A stretch of 64,000 bases of DNA from Paenisporosarcina sp. HGH0030 (GCF_000411295.1 NZ_KE150421.1:2290188-2354187), one strand, 5' to 3'; shown: positions 8,630-18,536, counted from the stretch's first letter. Notes: generated by a model not told the origin, from the letters alone. Numbers and translations are program-made.

Positions 8630-9592
8630 TTACTCGTACAAGTGACATGCCACAAAATGGCCTGGTTCCTGTTCTTGCCAAGCGGGTTTAACATTCGCAC
8701 AGACTTCCATCGCCATCGGGCAACGCGTTCTGAACACACAGCCTGAAGGTGGATTGATTGGACTCGGCAATTCCCCTTCGAGCAAAATACGTTCGCGTGA
8801 TTCTTCAATGTCCGGATCTGGAATCGGAATGGCGGATAACAACGCTTGCGTATAAGGATGAAGTGGATTTGCATACAGTTGTTCACTCGTCGTCAATTCA
8901 ACCATATGTCCTAAGTACATTACACCAATACGGTCCGAGATGTATTTGACCATCGACAAGTCATGCGCAATGAACAAGTACGTCAGGCCTTTTTCGCTTT
9001 GCAGTTTTTGCAGTAGCTTAACGACTTGGGCTTGAACGGATACATCGAGTGCCGAAATTGGTTCATCGGCAATGATGAAGTCTGGATCCAGTGCCAGCGC
9101 ACGCGCGATGCCGATTCGTTGACGTTGTCCTCCCGAGAATTCATGCGGATAACGGTTGGCGTGGTCGCGATTGAGTCCAACATCCTCCAATAACTGATAA
9201 ACCCGTCGTTGCATATCTTCTTTTTTCTTATGTAACCCATGGACTTCCATCGGTTCTGCAATGATTTCAAAAACAGTTGAACGAGGATTAAGTGATGCAT
9301 ACGGATCTTGGAATATCATTTGCATGTTGCGCAAAAATGCATAACGATCGTTTTCGCCCATCGTATGTACATTTTTCCCACCGTACGTTACTTCCCCTTC
9401 CGTCCGATTATATAAACCCATAATCGTCCGTCCTGCAGTTGATTTGCCACAGCCCGATTCACCAACAAGTCCGAATGTTTCTCCTTGGTAAATTTCAAAA
9501 CTGATGCCGTCCACAGCTTTTAATGTTTGATTCTTGCCTATATCAAAATGGCGTTTCAGATCTTTTACTTCAAGCAATACTTGACCAGTCAT
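8630..9592 (-). CDS. ykfD: Dipeptide ABC transporter ATPase, OppF/YkfD type
   Basis: A 320-residue ATPase of the oligopeptide group: Walker [10 protein letters not shown] near residue 46, signature [15 protein letters not shown], Walker [14 protein letters not shown], and the C-terminal oligopeptide-transporter extension with the CVFRTRCP cysteine motif. It is the last gene of the dpp-ykf operon, in the same place as ykfD in B. subtilis, and probably partners DppD on the DppB-DppC permease. It overlaps ykfC by four bases (ATGA). Confidence 0.9.
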   Translation of the reverse strand: MTGQVLLEVKDLKRHFDIGKNQTLKAVDGISFEIYQGETFGLVGESGCGKSTAGRTIMGLYNRTEGEVTYGGKNVHTMGENDRYAFLRNMQMIFQDPYASLNPRSTVFEIIAEPMEVHGLHKKKEDMQRRVYQLLEDVGLNRDHANRYPHEFSGGQRQRIGIARALALDPDFIIADEPISALDVSVQAQVVKLLQKLQSEKGLTYLFIAHDLSMVKYISDRIGVMYLGHMVELTTSEQLYANPLHPYTQALLSAIPIPDPDIEESRERILLEGELPSPINPPSGCVFRTRCPMAMEVCANVKPAWQEQEPGHFVACHLYE

Positions 9593-10530
9593 GACGCTTC
9601 CCCCTCAGCTCTTGCGTAGCGTCTTACGGCGCACAATTCTTTTACGAACTTTGTTCCTTCAAGTTCTATTACTTCAATGTGTTGTCCAGTGGAAGGCGAA
9701 TGAATCATTTGCCCGTTGCCTGTGTAAATACCGACGTGCCGAACATTGCTAGACCCTACGTTCGCAAAGAACAATAAATCGCCAATCTCCCACTGAGTCA
9801 TGTTGGCCATATCCACTTCTTCACCATTTCTTGCTTGATCATCCGCATCCCGAGGGATGAAATAACCATGCGCTTTTAACATATTGTAGCTAAACCCTGA
9901 ACAATCGTAGCCGTACGAAGACATTCCGCCCCAGAAGTATGGAAGCTCCAAAAATCGCATGGCACTCGCCACTACGTCATCCCCTGAACGTTCAATGAAA
10001 GCTTCAATTCCTGGCCCATGCTCGATTTCTTCGCTTGAAATAAGGGCTTCACCATGAGGTGTTGAAACTAAAGTAAATTGTTCATTATTATCGAGTATAG
10101 GAAGAATCGTGTTGAAAGGAACCACCAGCAAAGGCTTTAAATCTTTCGTCCAAAGTTGCGCTCTAGGCTGTGTCACTTTGGCAAAGCCGAAATCTGAGAT
10201 GCGTTCCATTTCTTTTAATTGAGCAACGGGTATCCATCCCGGATAGCCACGGCCGTCCTTTTTGGAAGGTTGCCATGTGCAGATTACTTTTGCCCAGTCA
10301 CCAACGATCTCTTCAATCAATACAGGTTCCCCGTAAAGGACTTGTGTTTGCACGCGGTTATCGTTGCACAAATCAAGCAAATCCTCATACTTCATTGCTT
10401 CCAGCCATTTTGTGAAACGGACTGGATTTTCAAGCCCATGGGTGTCTTGAGTACGTGCAGACTCAGGCGAAGTCCATACTGTCGCCACCGCTACCGAACA
10501 AGCCCAAGTCGTGGATGATTGAACTAGCAT
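9589..10530 (-). CDS. ykfC: NlpC/P60 gamma-D-glutamyl-L-diamino acid endopeptidase (YkfC)
   Basis: A 313-residue cytoplasmic peptidase. SH3-like domains occupy the N-terminal two thirds. The C40 NlpC/P60 domain carries the catalytic Cys in YGYDCSGFSYN, His in VRHVGIYTG and a third polar residue (H) in MIHSPSTG. B. subtilis YkfC cuts L-Ala-gamma-D-Glu from diaminopimelate in free murein peptides. The hydrophobic stretch near residue 8-18 is weak and family members lack an export signal. AAGGGGG precedes the ATG. The operon position (after ykfB, before ykfD) supports the assignment. Confidence 0.9.
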   Translation of the reverse strand: MLVQSSTTWACSVAVATVWTSPESARTQDTHGLENPVRFTKWLEAMKYEDLLDLCNDNRVQTQVLYGEPVLIEEIVGDWAKVICTWQPSKKDGRGYPGWIPVAQLKEMERISDFGFAKVTQPRAQLWTKDLKPLLVVPFNTILPILDNNEQFTLVSTPHGEALISSEEIEHGPGIEAFIERSGDDVVASAMRFLELPYFWGGMSSYGYDCSGFSYNMLKAHGYFIPRDADDQARNGEEVDMANMTQWEIGDLLFFANVGSSNVRHVGIYTGNGQMIHSPSTGQHIEVIELEGTKFVKELCAVRRYARAEGEAS

Positions 10531-10543
10531 ATGAAAATCCCCC

Positions 10544-11647
10544 TTACCCTTTACGATGAAATCGTTTATTCATTAAATCTGTATGTATTCCGAGCCCTGA
10601 CTCACGAGAGAAACGAATATGTCGACCGTCATAAACAATGCCACCTTCGACGATATCTTCTGCAAGCATCAACGGCGCATCAAAATCAAAGCGTGTCACG
10701 TTTGGCTGGCTTGCAGCAAAATGAGCCGCTGCGGAAATTCCGAGTTTCGTCTCGATCATGCTCCCAGTCATGCATTCCACTCCATAACTTTCTGCTAAAG
10801 CATTGATTTTCAACGCTTGATAAATGCCACCAGCTTTCATCAGTTTGATATTGATTAAATCCGCTGCTCGAAGCTGAAGAACGCGTATTGCGTCTTTCGG
10901 TGTGAAAATACTTTCATCCGCCATAATTGGCGTATGTGTATTCAAGGTCACATGCTGTAAACCTTCGATATCATTCGCTTTCACGGGCTGCTCGATGAGT
11001 TCGATTTCAAGCCCGGCATCTTCCATCTGCCCAATTGCTCGGACCGCTTCTTTCGCTTCCCAGCCTTGATTAGCGTCCAGTCTAAGCTTCGTTTCATAGC
11101 CGATTTTTTCACGGATTGCACGAATTCGTTCAACGTCTTTCTCGATATCATCGATGCCTACTTTTATCTTCAATACATTAAATCCTTTTTTTACATAACG
11201 AGCTGCGTCTTCAGCCATTTCTTCCGCATCATTGACACTGACCGTGAAATCCGTTTCTAGTGTATCTCGGTATCCACCAAGCAATGTGACAAGCGGAATC
11301 CCTGCAAGTTGGCCAAGCAAATCATGGAGGGCCATATCAAGTGCTGCTTTAGCACTTGAATTCCCTACCATGGAGCGATGCAATTTTTGGAATACCCGCT
11401 CCGAATGATGTAAATCAAGTCCAATCAGTTGGGGGCCTATCACATGATCGATAGCAAACTGAATACTCCCAAGCGAATCACCTGTGATGACGTGGGTAGG
11501 GGGTGCTTCCCCCCAACCGACACTTCCATCTTCAGTTGTAATTTTCACAAATATGGATTCAGCAATCGTCACGGTACGAAGTGCGGTTTTAAACGGTTTT
11601 GTGAGCGGTACCGCAACCGAAAAGGTTTCAATTGAATGTAGAATCAT
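10544..11647 (-). CDS. ykfB: L-Ala-D/L-Glu epimerase (YkfB)
   Basis: An enolase-superfamily enzyme of 367 residues, the same size as B. subtilis YkfB. The motif LKIKVGI gives the catalytic lysine of the second strand, the metal ligands are in LDANQGW, IEQPV and ADESIF, and the other catalytic lysine is in NIKLMKAGG. It epimerises the L-Ala-D-Glu released from murein so that it can be hydrolysed as a normal dipeptide. It lies between ykfA and ykfC with short gaps. Confidence 0.92.
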   Translation of the reverse strand: MILHSIETFSVAVPLTKPFKTALRTVTIAESIFVKITTEDGSVGWGEAPPTHVITGDSLGSIQFAIDHVIGPQLIGLDLHHSERVFQKLHRSMVGNSSAKAALDMALHDLLGQLAGIPLVTLLGGYRDTLETDFTVSVNDAEEMAEDAARYVKKGFNVLKIKVGIDDIEKDVERIRAIREKIGYETKLRLDANQGWEAKEAVRAIGQMEDAGLEIELIEQPVKANDIEGLQHVTLNTHTPIMADESIFTPKDAIRVLQLRAADLINIKLMKAGGIYQALKINALAESYGVECMTGSMIETKLGISAAAHFAASQPNVTRFDFDAPLMLAEDIVEGGIVYDGRHIRFSRESGLGIHTDLMNKRFHRKG

Positions 11648-11665
11648 GGTAGTTTCCCCTCCCGA

Positions 11666-12589
11666 TTATTTAACTCCTGGTAAGATGGTCAATGTTTTGG
11701 CATCGCCATCGAGTCTTGCTTCCACTCCTAGTGGAACGGCAAAGTGTGGTTCACAATGACCGATTTTAAAACCAGAAACGACTGGTTTTCCTAAATCACC
11801 CAAGTAATGTTCCAATACTTCACCAAGTGTCAATGTCGTTTTTCGTTTTTTAGGTACTGCTCGGGCAAAATCCCCAACTACGATGCCAACTGCATCTTGA
11901 AGTTTCCCAGCCAATCGTAATTGATTCAACATGCTGTCTACTTTATATGGTTCTTCATCCACGTCTTCAATCAACAGTAACTTGCCACGAGTATCGATTT
12001 CATATTTAGAGCCCAGTGCACTCACTAGCAATGAAAGATTCCCACCGACAAGTTCCCCTTGTGCATTCCCACCACCTAATGTGGTCAATGGAGAAATATC
12101 TTCGGTATAATGCAGTTCGATTGGTTCAAACAGCTGATTGAACATACGTGCGGACAAATCATGGAACGTATCTTTCCCTACATCCGATGCAAGCATCGGT
12201 CCATGGAATGTCACTACATTGGCGAATTGGCCGATTGTTGTATGGAGGAATGTGATGTCGCTATAGCCCCATAAAATTTTCGGTTGTTCCGCCATTAATT
12301 GAAAGTCGATTCGGTCAGCGTAACGCCCTGCCCCGTAACCGCCTCCTGCACAAATGATCCCTTTTATGCTTTGATCAGCAAGCATAGCTTGTAAATCTTC
12401 CAGACGTTCATCATCGGTACCAGCCAAATAGCCGTGCACGTTCTCGATATATTTGCCCATTTTGACGTTTAATCCCAGTTGTTCTAAAAATGTGAGCGAG
12501 CGTTGCAAGCTTTCTAAGTTGGGAGGACTTGACGGGGCTATAATGCCAATCGTATCCCCTTTTTGTAATCGTGTTGGTCGTATGCGCAT
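11666..12589 (-). CDS. ykfA: LD-carboxypeptidase, S66 family (YkfA)
   Basis: A 307-residue S66 peptidase. The nucleophile serine is in WGYSDITFLH; the Glu and His partners are expected in LLIEDVDEEPY and IGHCEPHFAVPLG. S66 enzymes release the terminal D-Ala (or related residue) from murein tetrapeptides in the cytoplasm. The start at 12589 follows AGAGGAG. It is the first ykf gene, separated from dppE by a 280-base gap with a hairpin and a long palindrome, which may reduce read-through. Confidence 0.9.
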   Translation of the reverse strand: MRIRPTRLQKGDTIGIIAPSSPPNLESLQRSLTFLEQLGLNVKMGKYIENVHGYLAGTDDERLEDLQAMLADQSIKGIICAGGGYGAGRYADRIDFQLMAEQPKILWGYSDITFLHTTIGQFANVVTFHGPMLASDVGKDTFHDLSARMFNQLFEPIELHYTEDISPLTTLGGGNAQGELVGGNLSLLVSALGSKYEIDTRGKLLLIEDVDEEPYKVDSMLNQLRLAGKLQDAVGIVVGDFARAVPKKRKTTLTLGEVLEHYLGDLGKPVVSGFKIGHCEPHFAVPLGVEARLDGDAKTLTILPGVK

Positions 12590-12664
12590 GCTTATATTGC
12601 TCCTCTCTTCTATTTTCAAAAAAAGTTATTCGCCTAAGTATAACTTCTTTTGAAAACAGAAGGG

Positions 12665-12689
12665 TGCGGCGCCAGATTGAGACGCCGCA
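12665..12689 (-). terminator. GC-rich hairpin downstream of dppE
   Basis: Stem GCGGCG / CGCCGC with an 11-base loop; on the minus strand it is followed by a moderately T-rich stretch. It could act as a partial terminator that lowers ykf expression relative to dpp. Confidence 0.5.
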
Positions 12690-12748
12690 ACTTCTTGTTT
12701 TTATTGTCTTGAAAGTATAAATTTATGGGTATTTCATTCGAAATCAGT

Positions 12749-12864
12749 TGTGTCTAGCTCCGCAGGCCAGACCGCACCTCCGTTTCACTGTCTCATTCGA
12801 AAACAGGTTTTCGATTCGACAGTTCCAACGTCGGAGTCGGTCTATCATGGCCTGCTGCGCTTTT
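12749..12864. repeat. Long imperfect palindrome between dppE and ykfA
   Basis: The outer arms GCAGGCCA..GACCG and CGGTC..TGGCCTGC pair, as do the inner arms TGTC..TCGAAAAC and GTTTTCGA..GACA. The whole 115 bases could fold into one long hairpin in RNA. It begins TGTCTAGCTCC, which resembles widespread Bacillales hairpin elements (recalled, not checked). Confidence 0.7.
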
Positions 12865-12869
12865 CTATA

Positions 12870-14513
12870 TTATTCCGCTTTTTTGTCTACCCATTTAAGG
12901 TCTAGGTAACCTACTGGGTGACGCACAATTCCAGAAACGCTTGGTTTTTGCAATGCCACTTGGTTATAGAAGTGGATTGGGAAAATCGGCATTTCTTTCA
13001 TTAATACTTTCTCAGCATTCATCAATAACTGCCAGCGAGCTTCTGCATCTGTTTCTTTTTTTGCATCGGCAATCAGTTTATCGAATTCTGCATTTGACCA
13101 ACCAGTACGGTTCATTGATGAACCTGTAACGAAGCTTTCAATCGCGTTCACTGGATCTGCATAGTCGTGTAAGAATGAAGAACGGGACAATTGATATTTC
13201 AATTCTTTTTGTTCAGAAGAGAATACACTTCCTTCTACATTCGCTAATTCCACGTCCACGCCTAAAGCTTCTTTAAACTGCGCTTGCAAAGCAACCGCAA
13301 TGTTTTGATGTGTATCTGAAGTTGAGTACGTTAAAGTAACAGTCGGTAATTTATCGTAGCCTTCTTCTTTCATACCTTCTTCTAACAATTTCTTCGCTTC
13401 TTCAGCGTTGAATTCTACTAAATTGCCAACCGTGTCACGGAATTCAGAACCGTCCGGACCTTGGAAGCCGTAAGAAACGAAACCATGCGCTGGTTTTTCA
13501 CCGTTTTTCGTTACGAATTCAACAATCTCTTCTTGGTTGACTGCTGTTGCGAAAGCTTTACGAATTTTTTCGTTCGTGAAAGGCTCCATTGTTGTGTTGA
13601 AACGATAGAAATAAGTACCTGCCTGGTCTTGAATTGATACTTCTTCGCTGTCCATTAAATCAGCAGCCAATTCAGATGGAACGTCAGATACATCTAGTTC
13701 ATTCGCTTGGTACATTTGGTACTCTGTATTGGAGTCGTTGACCATTGCCCACTCTACTTTATCTAGCTTCACAGTTTTAGCATCCCAATACTCTGGGTTT
13801 TTCTCAAATACCATTTTCACATCATGTTCCCATGATGCTAATTGGAATGGACCGTTTCCTACGAATGATTCTGATTCAGTGAACCATTGTGCGTTTTCTG
13901 TTGCCACTTTTTCATTGATTGGGAAAAAGCTTGGGTTTGTAATGATATTCAAAAATGCATCAGTTGGTGCAGTTAATTTTACTTCAAATGTTTTTTCATC
14001 CAATGCCTTCATTGCTACATCTTCAATCTTACCTTTACCTGTGTTGAATGCTTCTGCACCTTCGATGAAGTAACCAAGGAAAGCCGCTGGTGAAGCTGTG
14101 TTCGGATCCAACATGCGTGTCCAGCCATATACGAAGTCTTTAGCAGTAACTGCGTCTCCATTAGACCATTTTGCATCTTCACGAATGTGGAATGTATATG
14201 TCAAACCATCTTCAGATACTTCAATTTTTTCAGCCGTTGCTTCTTCTGGCTGATGGTCTTCGCCTAAACGAGTTAACCCTTCCATCAAGTTGTTCAATGC
14301 ATTCCAAGAAACAGCATCAAAGCCGACCGATGGATCGAATGATGTTGGCTCGGTGCCGTTGTTCAAGTAAAGCACTTTTTCTTCAGCTGTTTCTGTTTCT
14401 TTGTCGTCTCCGCCTTTGTCAGCTGGCTTTTCGCCTGCATCATTATTCGCTGTACATGCTGATAGTACAAGTGCGAATACGGCTGTCAGTAAAAACAAGA
14501 GCCATTTCTTCAT
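12870..14513 (-). CDS. dppE: Dipeptide-binding lipoprotein (DppE)
   Basis: A 547-residue SBP family 5 solute-binding lipoprotein. It has a lysine-rich signal peptide and lipobox LSAC, an acidic linker, then the family core including LTYTFHIREDAKWSNGD and VTAKDFVYGWTRM. It captures murein tripeptides or dipeptides outside the membrane for the DppBC permease. The ATG at 14513 is preceded by AAGGGGG; the longer frame to 14543 adds residues in front of the signal peptide without a site. As in B. subtilis it follows dppD. Confidence 0.92.
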   Translation of the reverse strand: MKKWLLFLLTAVFALVLSACTANNDAGEKPADKGGDDKETETAEEKVLYLNNGTEPTSFDPSVGFDAVSWNALNNLMEGLTRLGEDHQPEEATAEKIEVSEDGLTYTFHIREDAKWSNGDAVTAKDFVYGWTRMLDPNTASPAAFLGYFIEGAEAFNTGKGKIEDVAMKALDEKTFEVKLTAPTDAFLNIITNPSFFPINEKVATENAQWFTESESFVGNGPFQLASWEHDVKMVFEKNPEYWDAKTVKLDKVEWAMVNDSNTEYQMYQANELDVSDVPSELAADLMDSEEVSIQDQAGTYFYRFNTTMEPFTNEKIRKAFATAVNQEEIVEFVTKNGEKPAHGFVSYGFQGPDGSEFRDTVGNLVEFNAEEAKKLLEEGMKEEGYDKLPTVTLTYSTSDTHQNIAVALQAQFKEALGVDVELANVEGSVFSSEQKELKYQLSRSSFLHDYADPVNAIESFVTGSSMNRTGWSNAEFDKLIADAKKETDAEARWQLLMNAEKVLMKEMPIFPIHFYNQVALQKPSVSGIVRHPVGYLDLKWVDKKAE

Positions 14514-14575
14514 GTGTGTTTTCCCCCTTGGAATTGTGTTCATGCTTTATGATTATGCACCTAAGTGCGTTCATC

Positions 14576-15703
14576 CTATTTTTGAGCTATTTCCAAAAAC
14601 GCTTGTGCACGTTCGTCCTGTAACCAACAATCGACGCGATGAGTAGCTGTTTTAACCGTTGTGTCTGGATGTACGTGTTCACAAACTTCCATTGCAAATG
14701 GACATCTCGCTGTAAATGCACACCCTGTAGGTGGCGCAAATAAATCAGGTGGTGTCCCTTCAATTGGCTGCAGTTCTTCCGCAATCAAATCGAGACGCGG
14801 AACCGAATTGAGCAAGCCTTGCGTATACGGATGCTGTGGCGTATAGAAAATCTCACGCTTCGTACCGAGTTCAATGATTTTGCCAGCATACATCACCGCA
14901 ATACGATCTGCGATTTTTGCTACAACTCCCAGGTCATGAGTGATCAGAACAATCGATACTCCTGTTTTTGCTTGAATTTCTTCAAACAATTCGAGGATTT
15001 GCGCTTGAATCGTTACATCTAGTGCAGTTGTCGGTTCATCCGCGATTAATAACTCCGGTTCGCAAATGAGCGCAATGGCAATAACAATCCGTTGACGCAT
15101 TCCGCCTGAAAACTGGTGAGGATACTGTTTTAAACGTTCTTGCGGATTTGGGATACCTACTAAGCGAAGCATGGCTAGCGCTTTTTCTTTCGCTTCCGCT
15201 TTGCTTGCTTTGGTATGTGTGAGCACACCCTCCATCAACTGCTCGCCAATGGTAAGTGTCGGATTGAGTGCCGTCATCGGATCTTGGAAAATCATTGAGA
15301 TGTCGACACCCTGTATTTTGCGAAGTTCTTTTTTCGTCATATTCGTAAGATTGACATCTTTGAACATCACTTTGCCATCTAAAATACGCCCCGGCGGCTG
15401 TGGAATAAGCCCCATAATGGCATTGGATGTCACGGATTTTCCGCAACCCGATTCGCCTACAATTGCAAGCGTCTCTCCTTTTCGGAGAGCAAAGGAAACA
15501 CCACGGACGGCATGTACATTTCCACCATATGTTTTGAATGACACATGTAAATTGTCTACCGACAAAATGATGTCCTCGGTTATGACTTTTTTACGTTTCA
15601 TTTTTTGCGTGTGCGCCGTCACAACCGCTTGTTGAGTACGACCGACTTCCGCGCGTCTTTCTCTCGCCAATTCCCGGGCGTTTTCTAGTTGCTGTTCGTT
15701 CAT
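14576..15703 (-). CDS. dppD: Dipeptide ABC transporter ATPase (DppD)
   Basis: An OppD-type ATPase: Walker [10 protein letters not shown], signature FSGGMRQRIVIAIAL, Walker B LLIADEPTTALDV and the C-terminal oligopeptide domain with CAFTARCPFAM. The predicted protein (375 residues from ATG 15703) carries about 40 charged residues before the ATPase core that B. subtilis DppD lacks; an in-frame GTG at 15712 overlaps the dppC stop. GGGGGTG lies six to eight bases before the ATG. It energises DppB-DppC. Confidence 0.9.
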   Translation of the reverse strand: MNEQQLENARELARERRAEVGRTQQAVVTAHTQKMKRKKVITEDIILSVDNLHVSFKTYGGNVHAVRGVSFALRKGETLAIVGESGCGKSVTSNAIMGLIPQPPGRILDGKVMFKDVNLTNMTKKELRKIQGVDISMIFQDPMTALNPTLTIGEQLMEGVLTHTKASKAEAKEKALAMLRLVGIPNPQERLKQYPHQFSGGMRQRIVIAIALICEPELLIADEPTTALDVTIQAQILELFEEIQAKTGVSIVLITHDLGVVAKIADRIAVMYAGKIIELGTKREIFYTPQHPYTQGLLNSVPRLDLIAEELQPIEGTPPDLFAPPTGCAFTARCPFAMEVCEHVHPDTTVKTATHRVDCWLQDERAQAFLEIAQK

Positions 15704-15708
15704 ATGTG

Positions 15709-16665
15709 TCACCCCCTTAACTTCGGATCAAGTGCGTCTTGTAGTCCGTCACCAAGGACGTTAAATGCAAACATAGTTAATGAAATGAAGAATGCCGGGA
15801 AGAATAGTCTCCACCAGTGACCTGATAGGATAACTGGCAAGGCATCATTCGCCATAACACCCCAACTTGCAAATGGGGCTTGAATACCGAGTCCAAGGAA
15901 ACTCAGGAAGGCTTCCGCGAAAATGGCACTCGGAACCGTCAAGGTCATTTGGACAATGATTGGACCCATGGTGTTCGGCAATAAGTTTCGTCGAATGATT
16001 CGTGGTGTTTTTGCTCCAAATGATTTGGACGCTGTCACGAATTCATAGTTTTTGATTTGCAGTACTTGTCCCCTTACAATTCGGGCCATTCCGACCCATC
16101 CGGTAACGGTCAGAGCGACAATAATTGTCGTTAAACTTGGACCCATTACAACCAATAATAAAATAACAACTAATAAATGCGGCAAGCCATACAGGACTTC
16201 AATGATACGCATCATTATGGCATCTGTACGTCCACCTTTGTAGCCACTAAAACCGCCGTAAATCACACCGATAAAGAAGTCAATCAATGCTGCGGCAAGT
16301 CCCACAAACAATGAAATACGAGCGCCATACCAGGTGCGTGTAAAGACATCGCGTCCCATTTCATCCGTCCCAAACCAGTGTTCACTTGAAGGTGCTTTGT
16401 TTTGGTTCGGCAAATCCATGCCATCCACGGGATGCGGAGAGAAAATCGGACCAAAAATCGCAAGTAACGTCAAAAGAACTAAGAAAATTAAACCCGTCAT
16501 TGCCAGCTTATTTGTGCGAAGTCGACGCCATGCATCTTTCCAATAGGATAATGAAGGTCGAACAACGGCTTCCGCTTCGACTAAATCTCTATCTTTCTTA
16601 CGGAACCATTCATCAGGTACTCGGTTGGGTGATACGGGTGTCGATTCGTGGTTGATAGTCATCAC
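15709..16665 (-). CDS. dppC: Dipeptide ABC transporter permease (DppC)
   Basis: A 318-residue inner-membrane permease. The N-terminal OppC segment (about residues 30-85) includes one membrane span and HWFGTDEMGRDVFTRTWYGARIS, followed by the BPD-type five-span domain with an EAA loop in ASKSFGAKTPRIIRRNLLPN. It pairs with DppB and overlaps dppB by four bases (ATGA). Confidence 0.93.
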   Translation of the reverse strand: MMTINHESTPVSPNRVPDEWFRKKDRDLVEAEAVVRPSLSYWKDAWRRLRTNKLAMTGLIFLVLLTLLAIFGPIFSPHPVDGMDLPNQNKAPSSEHWFGTDEMGRDVFTRTWYGARISLFVGLAAALIDFFIGVIYGGFSGYKGGRTDAIMMRIIEVLYGLPHLLVVILLLVVMGPSLTTIIVALTVTGWVGMARIVRGQVLQIKNYEFVTASKSFGAKTPRIIRRNLLPNTMGPIIVQMTLTVPSAIFAEAFLSFLGLGIQAPFASWGVMANDALPVILSGHWWRLFFPAFFISLTMFAFNVLGDGLQDALDPKLRG

Positions 16666-17597
16666 GCATCCCCCTCTTTCTTATGCAATTTAATACGTGG
16701 ATCTAGGAATCCATAAACCAAATCGACAATGAATAACATAACTACGAGAATCGTGCTGTAGAATACGGTCGTTCCCATAATGACCGGATAATCCCGGTTG
16801 TTGATACTTTCAACGAAGTATTTTCCCATCCCGGGAATTGCGAATATTTTCTCGATGACGAACGTTCCTGTCAGAATCCCAGCAAGCATCGTCCCCATAA
16901 TTGTGACAACTGGCATTAAGGCATTGCGCAACGCATGTCGTGCAACAATGCGAAACGGTGACAATCCTTTTGCTCTCGCCATTTTTATGTAATCCTGCGT
17001 CAATACTTCAAGCATCGACGAACGCGTTAAACGTGCAATGATGGCCATTGGACCCGTAGCAAGAGCGAGCACCGGAAGTACCATATGCATCGGGCTCGAC
17101 CAGGTGGCTGGTGGGAAAATATTATAATCTACTGCCAGTTTTTGAATAAGCAATGTAGCCAGTACGAAGCTTGGTACGGAAATTCCGATTACCGCAAATG
17201 TCATTGCAAAGTAATCAATAATCCCGTTATGACGCAGTGCTGCAAAGGTTCCGAGTAAAACACCCGAAATTACTGCTACCAAAATGGTTACCATCCCGAG
17301 CTCAAAGGATATCGGGAAGCCACGAGAGAGCAGTTCATTAACCGTTTCATTCGGTTTTTTGATTGAAGGTCCAAAATCCAACGTGACAATGGATTTTAGG
17401 TAGTACAAATATTGGACCGGAAGTGGTTCATCCAGCTTGTAAAAGCGTTCTAAATTGGCTTGAATCGTTTCATTTGTCGTACGTTCTTCATTGAACGGCG
17501 ATCCTGGAATTGAGTGCATCAAGATAAATGTCAGGGTCGCAATGATCAGAATGGTCATGATCATCATAAAGAAACGTTTGATGGTATATGAGAACAT
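16662..17597 (-). CDS. dppB: Dipeptide ABC transporter permease (DppB)
   Basis: A 311-residue permease starting with the typical MFSYTIKRFFMMIMTILIIATL membrane anchor (described here as a span at residues 8-28) and HSIPGSPF. The EAA loop ARAKGLSPFRIVARHALRNA lies near residue 205. It forms the transmembrane channel with DppC. It lies 12 bases after dppA. Confidence 0.93.
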   Translation of the reverse strand: MFSYTIKRFFMMIMTILIIATLTFILMHSIPGSPFNEERTTNETIQANLERFYKLDEPLPVQYLYYLKSIVTLDFGPSIKKPNETVNELLSRGFPISFELGMVTILVAVISGVLLGTFAALRHNGIIDYFAMTFAVIGISVPSFVLATLLIQKLAVDYNIFPPATWSSPMHMVLPVLALATGPMAIIARLTRSSMLEVLTQDYIKMARAKGLSPFRIVARHALRNALMPVVTIMGTMLAGILTGTFVIEKIFAIPGMGKYFVESINNRDYPVIMGTTVFYSTILVVMLFIVDLVYGFLDPRIKLHKKEGDA

Positions 17598-17609
17598 ATT
17601 AAGTCCCCC

Positions 17610-18434
17610 TTAACAGAACGTCGTTTGCATCGCCAGTTCCACTTGAACTAACATTGCTCGATACGCTTCCAAAATATCTTTTGCTTCAAATTTCACAATC
17701 GTTGTTCCAGGTTCTATTTCACAGCCAGGCATAATGGCTGCCCATTCGGCTTGACCATAGTTGGCAAATTCAATTCGCAACGTTGGGGTTTTTGGTGGGG
17801 TAAGTGGTTTAACCAAATGACGATTGTCCACTGCTTTTTGGATTTGTTCAGTCAGCAGTGCATGTGATTTTTCCGGATGCATCGTTTTGACCGCTTGGCG
17901 AGTGATTGACTCTTTTACTGCAACTGTTGTGATGTTTGGAATGAGTGCCGCTGCTTCACGACATGCTCCGTCATCTCCAGCAACCATGATGACCGGTACA
18001 CCAAAATGACCCGCCACATATGCATTGAACCCAAGCTCTCCAATTTCCACGTCATTGATGAACATGTTTCGCACTCCAAAAATCATCGAGTGACTCATTA
18101 CACCTGGTTGTCCTGCACGTGAATGATAGCCTGCGAAAATCGCACCATCATAAGTTTCATCGAGTGCCTGTACCATTGAGTAAGGTTTCACTCCACCCGT
18201 GATCAGCATGGCTTCAGGATTCAAATCTTCAACAAGTAAGTTGTTCATTTGTGAATGGCTATCGTTCACCAAAATATCGGTAGCCCCTTTTTTCAGTAAG
18301 CCTTCAATAATGGCATTTGCTTCGTTTGTCATGATACGACGGGCGCGTTCATAGTTGTGTTTCTTCGAATCTACGAAAGTGTGATCAGGTAAACCTGTAA
18401 TCCCTTCCATATCGATCGAGATAAAAAATTTCAT
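17610..18434 (-). CDS. dppA: Zinc D-aminopeptidase (DppA)
   Basis: The 274 residues match the length of B. subtilis DppA. The M55 hallmark SIDMEG places D8 and E10, and counting along the protein puts H60, H104, H115 and E133 at the same numbers as the known zinc ligands and active-site residue. The enzyme is a cytoplasmic, self-compartmentalising decamer that removes N-terminal D-residues from short peptides. The start at 18434 follows GAGGGGG; the longer frame to 18467 is not supported. It is the first gene of the dpp-ykf operon, under the CodY-like site. Confidence 0.94.
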   Translation of the reverse strand: MKFFISIDMEGITGLPDHTFVDSKKHNYERARRIMTNEANAIIEGLLKKGATDILVNDSHSQMNNLLVEDLNPEAMLITGGVKPYSMVQALDETYDGAIFAGYHSRAGQPGVMSHSMIFGVRNMFINDVEIGELGFNAYVAGHFGVPVIMVAGDDGACREAAALIPNITTVAVKESITRQAVKTMHPEKSHALLTEQIQKAVDNRHLVKPLTPPKTPTLRIEFANYGQAEWAAIMPGCEIEPGTTIVKFEAKDILEAYRAMLVQVELAMQTTFC

Positions 18435-18507
18435 ATTCTTGATGTCCCCCTCATGCCATTGACTCATATTTTTATTATTATGAATTTTTACTTATTGTTA
18501 TTATTAA

Positions 18508-18536
18508 AAGATATCAAATTTTTTAGAATATTTCAA
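18508..18536 (-). promoter_or_regulatory. dppA promoter with CodY-like box in the spacer
   Basis: On the minus strand a -35 TTGAAA (18536-18531) and -10 TATCTT (18513-18508) are 17 bp apart. The 15-mer at 18518-18532 matches the CodY consensus AATTTTCWGAAAATT at 12 of 15 positions and covers the spacer. The dpp operon of B. subtilis is a classic CodY target, so nutrient-dependent repression is expected here. Confidence 0.75.
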
